Source of the DNA: Nocardiopsis xinjiangensis YIM 90004 | GTDB taxonomy: Bacteria; Actinomycetota; Actinomycetes; Streptosporangiales; Streptosporangiaceae | Assembly: GCF_000341145.1 (NCBI RefSeq) | Contig: NZ_ANBE01000039.1 | Span: 1 to 36,702, forward strand | Direction: 5' to 3' | DNA: 36,702 bases | Shown here: piece after piece, positions 17,367-24,589 of the stretch | Numbering within the stretch: the first letter of the stretch is position 1 | How the letters are laid out: each line of letters begins with the position of its first letter | Translations under genes and position numbers: made by a program | The notes under the pieces: model-generated | The model's input: only the letters and a program-made list of their open reading frames with translations | The model's database searches: none | What the model was told of the DNA's origin: nothing

Positions 17367-18494
17367 TCAACGCCGATCGGCGGGGTCCGTCGGGGGCGTG
17401 GGCAGGCACACCGTAACGACCAGACCGCCGCCGGCGCGGGGCCAGGCGGTCACCGAACCCTCGTGTGCACGCACGACCGAACGCACGATGGACATCCCCA
17501 GGCCGGCGCTGCGCCCGGATCCGACCCGGTCACCGGTCCCCCGCCGGAAGGGCTCGAAGAGGCCCTCGATCTCGTAGGCGGGGATCACCTTTCCGGAGTT
17601 CTCCACCTGCACCGCGGGCATGCCCTCGTAGAGTCCGCTGCGGACGGTGATCTCACCCTCCTCGACGTTGTACTTGAGGGCATTCTCCACGAGGTTGGCC
17701 ACGAGGCGCTCCAACAGCACGGGATCGCCCACGACGGCGGCGGCCCTCAGGTCGCGGCGGAGAGTGAGGCCGGACCCCTCGATCTCCCCGGAGAGCTGGC
17801 TCAGAACGGTCCCCGCGACCTCTTCCAGGTCCACGCGGGCCCGCACCTCGAGCTCGCGGTCGCTCTTGGCCAGGAACAACAGACCGTCGATGAGGCGCTC
17901 GTGGCGAGCGTTGGTCTCCATGAGGGTCTGGCCGACGGTCTTGAGGTCGGCAGAGACGTCGGGGGCGCTGAGGGCCACCTCCAAGAGAGTGCGGTTGATC
18001 GCCAGAGGCGTACGCAACTCGTGCGAGGCGTTGGCCACGAACCGGCGCTGGCCGTCGAAGGCGTGGTCCAGGCGTTCGAGCATGCCGTCGAAGGTGTCGG
18101 CGAGCTCGCGGATCTCGTCGTCGGGCCCGGAGAGGGCGATGCGCTCGTGCAGGGAGCGTTCGGACAGTCGTCTGGCGATGCGGGTGATCTTCTGCAACGG
18201 CGACAGGGCGCGTCCGGCCACGGCGTAACCCAGGCCGACGGCGAGCAGTCCGACCAGGAACAGAGCCAGCAGTGAGAAGCGTGTGACGTGGTTGAGGACC
18301 TCTTCGATGAGGTCGCTGTGGGCGAGCAGCTCTGCGGCGCTGTCCTCGACCAGCAGGGCGTTGAGCAGCAGCGCCACGACGAGGTAGTTGACCAGGACCA
18401 GCACCGAGCCCGCCGCGAAGAACAGCATCCCGTAGATGAGGGTGAGCCGGGCGCGCAGGCTGAGGTTGTCGGTGAAACGGTGCACGCGGTCCAT
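17367..18494 (-). CDS. cutS: Two-component sensor histidine kinase (CutS-like)
   Basis: A membrane sensor kinase that autophosphorylates on His and passes the phosphate to the adjacent regulator. From ATG 18494 it has 375 residues: TM1 (about 18-46), a short extracytoplasmic loop of about 30 residues, TM2 (about 68-92), HAMP linker, H-box VANASHELRTPL with His158, N-box ANLVENALKYN, and G-box GLGMSIVRSVV. Position beside hemH and the monophosphatase matches CutRS of Streptomyces, but the extracytoplasmic loop here has no cysteine. The start is in doubt. ATG 18494 has no ribosome site. A GTG at 18632-18634 overlaps the regulator stop as GTGA and opens a coding-like frame that would add 46 residues, but a 19-G tract puts it out of frame with the kinase. 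Confidence 0.85.
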   Translation of the reverse strand: MDRVHRFTDNLSLRARLTLIYGMLFFAAGSVLVLVNYLVVALLLNALLVEDSAAELLAHSDLIEEVLNHVTRFSLLALFLVGLLAVGLGYAVAGRALSPLQKITRIARRLSERSLHERIALSGPDDEIRELADTFDGMLERLDHAFDGQRRFVANASHELRTPLAINRTLLEVALSAPDVSADLKTVGQTLMETNARHERLIDGLLFLAKSDRELEVRARVDLEEVAGTVLSQLSGEIEGSGLTLRRDLRAAAVVGDPVLLERLVANLVENALKYNVEEGEITVRSGLYEGMPAVQVENSGKVIPAYEIEGLFEPFRRGTGDRVGSGRSAGLGMSIVRSVVRAHEGSVTAWPRAGGGLVVTVCLPTPPTDPADRR

Positions 18495-18523
18495 GGGTCG
18501 GGAGGAGGTGCGTTGTTCGCCCT

Positions 18524-18542
18524 CCCCCCCCCCCCCCCCCCC
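18524..18542 (-). repeat. Homopolymer tract of 19 G (coding strand) at kinase 5' end
   Basis: Nineteen consecutive C on the plus strand, that is G on the strand of the operon, lie 30 nt before the annotated kinase ATG. From the coupled GTG at 18634 the tract is read as six Gly codons and leaves the frame one base short; 17 or 20 G would fuse the upstream frame to the kinase. Such tracts slip during replication. An assembly miscount is the main alternative. Confidence 0.9.
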
Positions 18543-18630
18543 GCCGAGGCCGGCTCGTTGAGCCTGCGCCAGGTGCCGGTGTCGCCGGGACGGGTGGGTT
18601 CGACCTGGCCCGGTTCGGCGCGTTCCGGTC

Positions 18631-19284
18631 TCACAACTGGTACCCGGCGCCGGGGACGGTACGGATCACGGAGGGCTCGCCGAGCTTCTTGCGCAGGGTC
18701 ATGACGGTGACCCGGACGACGTTGGTGAAGGGGTCGGCGTTCTCGTCCCAGGCCTTCTCCAGCAGCCCTTCGGCGCTGACGACAGTGCCCTGGGCGCGCA
18801 TGAGCACCTGCAGGACGGCGAACTCCTTCGGGGTGAGGGAGAGCGCGCGGCCGTCGCGGTGGACGGTGTGGTTGGCCGGATCCAGGGTGATGCCGTGGCG
18901 TTCCAGGACGGGCGGCAGCGGCGGGGTGGCGCGCCGGGCCAGAGCGTGCACGCGGGCGATGAGTTCGGCGAAGGCGAAGGGTTTGGCGAGGTAGTCGTCG
19001 GCGCCCAGGCCGAGGCCCTCGACCTTGTCCTCGACACCGTCGGAGGCGGTGAGCATGAGGATGCGCCCGGGGAAACCGTCCCGCACCAGGGTGCGGGCCA
19101 CCTCGTCGCCGTGGATCCCTGGGAGGTCGCGGTCGAGTACGACGACGTCGTAGTCGTTGACCCAGAGATACTCGAGCGCGGTGTCACCGTCGTAGACGGC
19201 GTCCACGGCCATGGACTCGCGGCGGAGACCGACCGCGACCGCGTCAGCCAGAACCTGTTCGTCTTCGACCACGAGTACGCGCAC
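18631..19284 (-). CDS. cutR: Two-component response regulator, OmpR family (CutR-like)
   Basis: A 217-residue DNA-binding regulator. The receiver domain (1 to about 115) shows the acidic pair E8/D9, phospho-acceptor Asp51 in VVVLDRDLPG, Thr79, and Lys101 in YLAKPF. The winged-helix output domain (about 125-217) contains LSLTPKEFAVLQVLM and ends VIRTVPGAGYQL, both standard for OmpR/PhoB. GTG at 19282-19284 is chosen because AAGG lies 8 nt before it and the receiver begins at once (VRVLVVEDE). The frame stays open upstream to 19554, but that stretch has poor third-position bias and folds into a structured leader. The stop TGA overlaps a GTG that may start the kinase, implying translational coupling. 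Regulation probably includes attenuation in the leader. Confidence 0.92.
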   Translation of the reverse strand: MRVLVVEDEQVLADAVAVGLRRESMAVDAVYDGDTALEYLWVNDYDVVVLDRDLPGIHGDEVARTLVRDGFPGRILMLTASDGVEDKVEGLGLGADDYLAKPFAFAELIARVHALARRATPPLPPVLERHGITLDPANHTVHRDGRALSLTPKEFAVLQVLMRAQGTVVSAEGLLEKAWDENADPFTNVVRVTVMTLRKKLGEPSVIRTVPGAGYQL

Positions 19285-19322
19285 GTTGGACCTTCTACAG
19301 TCTCGACAGCGAACAAAAAGGG

Positions 19323-19360
19323 GCCGCTGCCGGCGCATCCCCCAACACACCGGCAGCGGC
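19323..19360 (-). terminator. Hairpin B: intrinsic terminator / attenuator
   Basis: Perfect 11-bp stem GCCGCTGCCGG / CCGGCAGCGGC with a 16-nt loop containing GTTGGGGGAT (minus strand), followed on the minus strand by CCC and five T (19319-19315). It is the only terminator in the window with a clear T-tract. Confidence 0.75.
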
Positions 19361-19503
19361 GTTCTCGGTCCCGGCCGCGCCTTCTGGATTCCCTCGGCCG
19401 AGATACGAAGACGGTAAACCCGTCTCCTCGGTCCTGACGAACCACCTCGGCCCGGTCGCCCGGGCGCTGGGCCGGGAGTCTCAACTCCCTTTGGTGCGCG
19501 GGG

Positions 19504-19540
19504 GCCGCCGCCGACGAATCCCCCAACCGCCGGCGGCGGC
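19504..19540 (-). repeat. Hairpin A: upstream copy of the duplicated leader hairpin
   Basis: Perfect 10-bp stem GCCGCCGCCG / CGGCGGCGGC with a 17-nt loop containing the same GTTGGGGGAT core (minus strand). On the plus strand the first 24 nt of the two hairpins differ at only three positions. The loop cores lie 181 nt apart. Confidence 0.7.
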
Positions 19541-19558
19541 TCAACCCCGCACATCTCG

Positions 19559-19586
19559 AATCTGACACATGAAGAATAAGAATCAA
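19559..19586 (-). promoter_or_regulatory. Candidate promoter of the cutR leader
   Basis: TTGATT (19581-19586) and CAGATT (19559-19564), 16 nt apart, in an AT-rich stretch. Transcription would start near 19552, just before hairpin A. Confidence 0.4.
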
Positions 19587-19930
19587 GTAAGCGCAGGACC
19601 TACAACGTTCAATGTGGCATGGGACACCGATATTCCCGGTCTCGCGCATCACCTCGACGGCTTCACGAACACGCCGCCGGATCGCCTGTGACCTGGGGAT
19701 TCACAGGAGCCCCATCAGTCACATCAGCCACTTCCGGGCGCGGTTTGTTTTCTCCCGGGGCCCGATGGTTTGGCCCTCGTCACAGTGCGGTACAGATAGT
19801 GAGCGCACGCGTGGAAGCCGGTCGACGGCCGGACCGCGACGGGCGCACATGTCACAGGGTCGTGACTACTTCGATCGACGCACGCGCCGGGCGTCGCCAT
19901 GCCCCGGTGCTTACCCCTGGAAGAGGTGCA
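19587..19930. other. Intergenic region between cutR leader and small ORF
   Basis: 344 nt between divergent units. It must carry the promoter of the 54-residue gene; a weak pair TTGGCC (19770-19775) and CAGATA (19793-19798) is the best I see. No other gene or structure is supported. Confidence 0.4.
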
Positions 19931-20095
19931 ATGGGCGAGTTCCTCGCGGAGATCAAGGTCCGTATCAACGAGACCTACCGGTCGCTCCAGTCGGCTCAGG
20001 CCGCCGGGGACGACTTCCTCGCCGACACGCACGCGTCGGAGCTCGAGGACCTGTACTGCCTCGCGGCCCGCAACGGCGTCGACACCCACGCCTGA
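19931..20095 (+). CDS. Small conserved-type protein, 54 residues, function unknown
   Basis: Begins MGEFLAEIKVRINETYRSLQ and ends NGVDTHA. Two amphipathic helices are likely (residues 1-24 and 29-48), rich in Ala, Glu and Leu, with no membrane segment or cysteine cluster (one Cys in LYCLAARN). GGAAGAGG lies just upstream of ATG 19931 and the codon bias is coding-like. A similarly sized protein sits at this place beside cutRS in Streptomyces, which I recall but cannot check here. It is divergent from the two-component operon and ends at a strong terminator. Confidence 0.72.
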   Translation: MGEFLAEIKVRINETYRSLQSAQAAGDDFLADTHASELEDLYCLAARNGVDTHA

Positions 20096-20158
20096 ACGGG
20101 CGCCGGAGAGCTCGGGGGCCGCTCGGATCAGCGTGACCGGGACGCCCCCATGAAACAC

Positions 20159-20200
20159 CGGGAGGGGCAGGGGCCGATGTTCGCGCCCCTGCCCCTCCCG
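20159..20200. terminator. Strong bidirectional terminator
   Basis: Perfect 16-bp stem (20159-20174 with 20185-20200) and a 10-nt loop (CGATGTTCGC), between the 54-residue gene and the convergent monophosphatase gene. Confidence 0.8.
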
Positions 20201-20257
20201 TATGCCCTGAGCGGGCCTCTCACGGGCGCACAGGCCCGATCGCAGACCCGACACGCC

Positions 20258-21073
20258 TCAATCGTCGCGGTCGGCCCCCAGTTCCAGGAGCAGCGGTTCC
20301 AGCTCCTCGAACAACTCCGGCCGTGCAGCCACCACCAGGTCCTCGCTGGGCGGCCCGCCCCGGGCACCGGCCACACGCAGTCCCGCCTCGGCGGCCACCA
20401 GGCCCGGTGCAGCCCAGTCCCACGGGTTGAGGCCGCGCTCGTAGTAGGCGTTGCACTGCCCCGATGCCAGCCCGCACAGGTCCACCGCGGCCGACCCGGT
20501 ACGGCGGATGTCGCGGACCCGGGGAACGAGCTCGAGCAGGACCCGGGCCTGGTGCCGGCGCCGTTCGGGCACGTAACCGAACCCGGTCGCGACCAGGGCC
20601 CGGTCCAGCGCCACCGCCTCGGGTGCGACCAGACGTTCACCACCGAGGAACGCGCCCCGGCCCCGGACCGCCTCGTACAGGCGCCCGCGCCCGGGTTGGG
20701 CCACGGCCGCGGCCACGACCTGCCCGTGGACCTCGGCGGCGATGGCCACCCCCCAGTCGGGGCTTCCGTAGAGATAGTTGACGGTGCCGTCGATCGGGTC
20801 GACGATCCAGCGGACCGGTGCTGTACCGGCCTCGTCGCCGCCCTCCTCCTCTCCGAGGAAGGCGTCACCGGGGCGCTCGGCCCACAACCGGGAGCGGATG
20901 AGCTCCTCGGTGGCCCGGTCCATCTTGGTGACGACGTCGGTCGGGCTGGACTTGGTGTCCAGCACGGTGATGCCCTCCTGGCCCTGTGCGGCCAGTTCAC
21001 CCGCCTCGGTGGCCACCCGCACGGCGAGCGCGCGCAGGTCGTCCGGGTCGGGTGCGGACTGAGTCGTGGTCAC
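20258..21073 (-). CDS. Inositol monophosphatase family protein (SuhB-like)
   Basis: A 271-residue Mg-dependent phosphatase of the FIG superfamily. Metal ligands are seen in FLGEEEGG (about residues 73-80), the hallmark WIVDPIDGTVNYLYG (about 90-104) and the C-terminal motif LNPWDWAAPGLVAAEAG (about 214-230). The likely substrate is myo-inositol phosphate, relevant to phosphatidylinositol or mycothiol supply, but the family also includes histidinol-phosphatase and other sugar phosphatases. GTG at 21071-21073 has GGGGGAG 7 nt upstream. An orthologous gene (Rv2701c) stands near dut and DUF4193 in M. tuberculosis. It follows the S9 peptidase gene by 116 nt on the same strand. Confidence 0.9.
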   Translation of the reverse strand: MTTTQSAPDPDDLRALAVRVATEAGELAAQGQEGITVLDTKSSPTDVVTKMDRATEELIRSRLWAERPGDAFLGEEEGGDEAGTAPVRWIVDPIDGTVNYLYGSPDWGVAIAAEVHGQVVAAAVAQPGRGRLYEAVRGRGAFLGGERLVAPEAVALDRALVATGFGYVPERRRHQARVLLELVPRVRDIRRTGSAAVDLCGLASGQCNAYYERGLNPWDWAAPGLVAAEAGLRVAGARGGPPSEDLVVAARPELFEELEPLLLELGADRDD

Positions 21074-21189
21074 GTCTGTTCTCCCCCGCGGTGACGTCGG
21101 TGAGTGCCGCGCCGCCAGACGTCCGTCGAGGGTGGTGGCGGGCGACGGGCGGGCCCCGGCCGAAGCGGAGCGAGGCCCGGAGGCACAGC

Positions 21190-23226
21190 TTAGAGGTGGT
21201 CGGGCCTGACCCACTCCTTGCCGAACACGTGGTGGTCGAAGAAGGCGAAGACCGTCTCGTACCAGACCCGTGCGTTGCCCGGGCCGAGGATCCAGTGGTT
21301 CTCGTCCGGGAAGTACAGGAACTTGGCCTCGACCTCATGGAGCATCAGGTCGCGCCACAGGCGCAGCCCCTCCCCGATCGGCACCCGGTAGTCCTTGTCG
21401 CCGTGGATGACGAGCATGGGCGTACGGATACGGTCCGCGCTCAGGTGCGGGGAGTTGAGCTCGTAGCGTTCGGGACGCGTCGAAGGGGTACCGAACTCGC
21501 GTTCCCACACGGGCGGGTGGTCGGTGGTACCGACGAACGCGTCCAGGTGCCACAGGGAGGCGTGGGAGACGATCGCGGAGAAGCGGTCGGTGTGCCCGGC
21601 GATCCAGTTGGCCATGTAACCGCCGAAGGATCCGCCCATCATCGCGGTGTGGCCGGCGTCGATGTCCTCGCGGGCCTCGGCGGCGTCGGTGACGGCCATG
21701 ACGTCGTCGTGCACACGCGGCCCCCACTGCCCCCAGGCGCGGCGCAGCATCTGTTGGCCGTAACCGGTGGACAGGGCCGGGTCGGGCAGCAGGACCGCCC
21801 AACCGCGTGCGGCCATGAGCCAGGGGTTCCAGCGCCAGCTCCAGCCGTTGAAGCTCATGTAGGGGCCACCGTGCACCCACAGCAGGAGCGGGGCGGGCGA
21901 GTCGGCGGAGGCCTCCTCGGGCAACACGAGCCAGGAACGGATCGTGGTGCCGTCCTCGGCGGTCGTCCCCACCTCGGTGAGGGTGCCCGGCATGCTCAGG
22001 TCCGAGCCGGGGGTACGCAGGTGGACGGGCTCGGCGTCCTCGGTGGCGGCGTCCACGCGCACGGGCGCGGGCGGGGCGTCCCATGCGTCGCGCAGGGCGA
22101 AGACGTGGCGCCCGTCCGGGGAGGGGTTCAGCGCGCTGTAGGCACCGTGGTCCCCGGTCAGGCGGGTGAGGTCGCCCGAGTCCAGGTCGACGCGGAACAG
22201 GGGGCGACGGCCGTTCTCGTCGGCGACGAAGAAGACCGTGGCGGAGTCCGGGGCCCAGGCCAGGTCGCGCGGCCACAGCTCGGACTCGGCGGCCGGCACC
22301 CGCTCCTGGCCGGTGTCGAGGTCGACCACACACGGCGTCACCGAGCGCGGTTCGCCGCCCGCGTCGCCGTCGAAGCCGCGCACGCACAGCACCTGCCGCC
22401 CGTCCGGGGAGACCACCGGTGAGGCGTAGTCGTGGACCTCGGAGGAGATCAGGGTGCTGCGCTCACCAGTGGCGGTGTCCACGCGCACCAGCTCGGTGCG
22501 GACCGATCCGCCACCGGTGGGCACACGCCAGGAGGTGACCAGGACCGATCCGTCGGGGGTCAGATCGCCGGAGGCACCGTCGAGGTGCTTGCCGGCGTCG
22601 GGTGTCAGGTCACGGTGCTCCCCGAGCCCGGAGTCCTCGTCCTCGGGCGGGTCGGCGACGAAGAAGCGGGGATACTGCGGGCCCAGGTCGTGGTCCCAGG
22701 AACGGATCGGCAGGGACTCGTGCAGGATCGCGGTCACCCCGGCCTCACGGCGCTCCTTGCGGGCCTCGCGTTCGGCCTCGGCGTCGGCGGCGTCGGGGTG
22801 GGTGTCGGCGGTGAAGGCCACCGTCCCTGCGTCTCGGGCGACGGTGAAGGCGGAGATGCCTCCGGGGCGGGTGGCCACGCGGCGGGCCTCGCCGCCGTCG
22901 GCCGGCAGCACCCACAGGGCGGCCTCGGGTTTGTCCTCGGGCTCGGCGTCGGGATCGGGACGGCCCGCGCCGAAGAGCACGGAACCGTCGGGCAGGAAAC
23001 CGGCGCTGCTCTCGCCCTCGGCGGAACGGGTGAGCCGGCGGGGTGCCCGGCCGCCCTCGGACTCGGGGGCGGCGTCGACCTCCCACAGGGCGTTGCGGAA
23101 GCTCTTGCCGTCGGGGGCCGGGCCGCTCACGGGTGCGACCAGACGGGTCCCGTCCGGTGAGAGGTGCAGACCGTTGACTCGGCGGAGTTGTACGTATTCC
23201 GGCAGTTCGTACCAGGAACGGACCAA
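21190..23226 (-). CDS. S9 family peptidase (prolyl oligopeptidase / acylaminoacyl-peptidase type)
   Basis: A 678-residue serine peptidase: an N-terminal beta-propeller (to about residue 400, with repeated LSPDG-, FTVARDAG- and PDSATVFF-type blades) and a C-terminal alpha/beta-hydrolase domain. Catalytic triad: Ser533 in GGSFGGYM, Asp612 in HGDKDYRVP, His644 in DENHWI. It lacks a signal peptide, so cleavage of short peptides in the cytoplasm is expected. A TTG start at 23224-23226 is chosen because AGGAG lies 8 nt before it and the protein then begins VRSWYELPEYV, the family's usual opening; there is no other start with a ribosome site nearby. Confidence 0.93.
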   Translation of the reverse strand: MVRSWYELPEYVQLRRVNGLHLSPDGTRLVAPVSGPAPDGKSFRNALWEVDAAPESEGGRAPRRLTRSAEGESSAGFLPDGSVLFGAGRPDPDAEPEDKPEAALWVLPADGGEARRVATRPGGISAFTVARDAGTVAFTADTHPDAADAEAEREARKERREAGVTAILHESLPIRSWDHDLGPQYPRFFVADPPEDEDSGLGEHRDLTPDAGKHLDGASGDLTPDGSVLVTSWRVPTGGGSVRTELVRVDTATGERSTLISSEVHDYASPVVSPDGRQVLCVRGFDGDAGGEPRSVTPCVVDLDTGQERVPAAESELWPRDLAWAPDSATVFFVADENGRRPLFRVDLDSGDLTRLTGDHGAYSALNPSPDGRHVFALRDAWDAPPAPVRVDAATEDAEPVHLRTPGSDLSMPGTLTEVGTTAEDGTTIRSWLVLPEEASADSPAPLLLWVHGGPYMSFNGWSWRWNPWLMAARGWAVLLPDPALSTGYGQQMLRRAWGQWGPRVHDDVMAVTDAAEAREDIDAGHTAMMGGSFGGYMANWIAGHTDRFSAIVSHASLWHLDAFVGTTDHPPVWEREFGTPSTRPERYELNSPHLSADRIRTPMLVIHGDKDYRVPIGEGLRLWRDLMLHEVEAKFLYFPDENHWILGPGNARVWYETVFAFFDHHVFGKEWVRPDHL

Positions 23227-23420
23227 GACGCGTTCTCCTGTGACTCGGGGTGGACGTACACCGCGCAGGGGGTGTCGGCGGTGCGAGGGCGGTTCGGTGG
23301 ATGTCTTCGCAGTACCGGCCGAGCGCGCCCCGGCCCCAGCCTCCCACAGGTGTGCGCGGGCCTGGAGGGGCAGGCGGGGCCGTGCCGGACCGGCCTCTCG
23401 GCACCGGCCCGGCGGACGGT

Positions 23421-24449
23421 TCAGCAGCTGCACTGCCCCATCTCGCACGAGGGCAGGGTGGTCAGGCGCTGCTGCTCGGCCTGTCCTCCGTACTCGCGCA
23501 CCAGGTCGGTGATCATCGAGACGTACGCGGGGTGCGATCCCGGGCTCAGGGCGCGCTGGTAGCCGATTCCGCGCTTCTCCGCGGTCTCGCGCGCCTCGAC
23601 GTCGAGGTCGAACTTGACCTCCATGTGGTCGGAGACGAACCCGTGCGGGACGACCACGACGGCGGGCACACCCTCCTCGGCCAGTTCCTCGATGCGGTCG
23701 TTGACGTCGGGCTCCAGCCAGGGCTGGCTGGGCGGACCGCTACGGCTCTGGTAGACGACCTCGTAGGGGTACTCGCGGTCGAGGCGCTCCACGACCAGGC
23801 GGGCGACGGCCTGGAGCTGGTCGCCATAGGCGCCCGCGGGGCCGTAGGTCTGTCCCGGGGCGCCGCTGCGCTCGGCCATCTCCGTGGGGATGGAGTGCGC
23901 GGAGAAGAGCAGGCGCACACCTTCGCGCTGGTCCTCGGGCAACCGGTCGAGGGCCTGCCGGGTGTGCTCGGCCAACGGCTCGACGAAACCGGGGTGGTCG
24001 AAGAAGGGACGCACCAGGTCGACCTCGGGGGCCCCCTCTCCCAGGGCTGCACGGGCCCGGTCGATGTCCTCGAGGTAGGCGGTGCGGCTGGACCAGTTGC
24101 AGTAGGCGGAGGTGGGCACCGCGAGTACACGGCGCACCCCGTCCTGCTTCATCTGCTCCAGCGTGTCGGTGAGCAACGGGGTCCAGAACCGGTTGCCCCA
24201 GTAGATCGGCAGGTCGATACCGGCCGACTCGAAGTCCGTGGTGACGGCGGCGAGCAGGTCCCGGCACTGCTGGTTGATCGGGCTGACCCCTCCGAAGAGG
24301 AAGTAGTGTTCCCCGACCTCAGCGAGCCGCTCCCTGGGGATGTTGCGTCCACGAGTGACGTTCTCCAGGAACGGGATGACCTCGTCCTCGCCCTCCGGGC
24401 CACCGAAAGAAATGAGCAAAAACGCATCGTAAGGCCTCATGTTCCTCAT
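23421..24449 (-). CDS. hemH: Ferrochelatase (coproporphyrin III ferrochelatase type)
   Basis: A 342-residue enzyme inserting Fe2+ into the porphyrin; in actinobacteria the substrate is coproporphyrin III, and the enzyme is also called CpfC. Motifs: LLISFGGPEGEDEVIPFLEN, HYFLFGGVSPIN, FSAHSIPTEM with the metal-site His, and VVVVPHGFVSDHMEV. The extreme C-terminus is CEMGQCSC; together with an internal Cys (SAYCNWSS) this fits the [2Fe-2S] cluster known from mycobacterial ferrochelatases. The start may be ATG 24449 or the in-frame ATG 24440 (MRPYDAFLLIS); neither has a clean ribosome site. It is divergent from the lactone oxidase gene and 194 nt ahead of the S9 peptidase gene on the same strand. 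Confidence 0.95.
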   Translation of the reverse strand: MRNMRPYDAFLLISFGGPEGEDEVIPFLENVTRGRNIPRERLAEVGEHYFLFGGVSPINQQCRDLLAAVTTDFESAGIDLPIYWGNRFWTPLLTDTLEQMKQDGVRRVLAVPTSAYCNWSSRTAYLEDIDRARAALGEGAPEVDLVRPFFDHPGFVEPLAEHTRQALDRLPEDQREGVRLLFSAHSIPTEMAERSGAPGQTYGPAGAYGDQLQAVARLVVERLDREYPYEVVYQSRSGPPSQPWLEPDVNDRIEELAEEGVPAVVVVPHGFVSDHMEVKFDLDVEARETAEKRGIGYQRALSPGSHPAYVSMITDLVREYGGQAEQQRLTTLPSCEMGQCSC

Positions 24450-24589
24450 GAAACCAGCTCGGAGGTGCTCACGCGCTCAGACCTGTGGCCACCACGCTTG
24501 TGTTCTTGGACTCTCCTCCGCCAGGGACTTTCGACCGGAGCCGGAAAGGCTCTGGTGGGCGAGATCGCCGGTCGGTAATGTCCGGTCGC

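Larger units (their letters stand above)
19312..19552 (-). promoter_or_regulatory. Structured leader with duplicated hairpin and intrinsic terminator ahead of cutR
   Basis: Read on the minus strand the leader contains, in order: hairpin A (19540-19504), a 6-bp hairpin GGGAGT-TGAG-ACTCCC (19489-19474), a hairpin AGACGG-GTTTA-CCGTCT near 19410-19426, and hairpin B (19360-19323) followed by CCCTTTTTG. Hairpin B plus the T-run is a textbook intrinsic terminator 31 nt before the cutR start codon. Hairpins A and B are near-copies with the loop core GTTGGGGGAT. This layout suggests transcription attenuation or a processed small RNA. No known riboswitch class was recognised. Confidence 0.6.

Noticed and set aside
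17801-18634. 277-codon frame from GTG 18634 through the kinase region as a separate protein
   Set aside because: After the G tract it reads the kinase in the wrong frame (Pro/Ser/Thr-rich, no domain). Only its first 37 codons or so may be meaningful, as the start of the kinase.
19323-19540. 6C RNA (two hairpins with C-rich loops) on the plus strand
   Set aside because: Plus-strand loops do carry CCCCC, but the T-tract terminator lies on the minus strand, where the loops are G-rich, and the runs have five rather than six or more C.
19285-19554. In-frame N-terminal extension of the response regulator from ATG 19554
   Set aside because: The frame is open, but only about two thirds of codons end in G or C, it covers a structured leader with a terminator, and receivers of this family begin at the GTG chosen.
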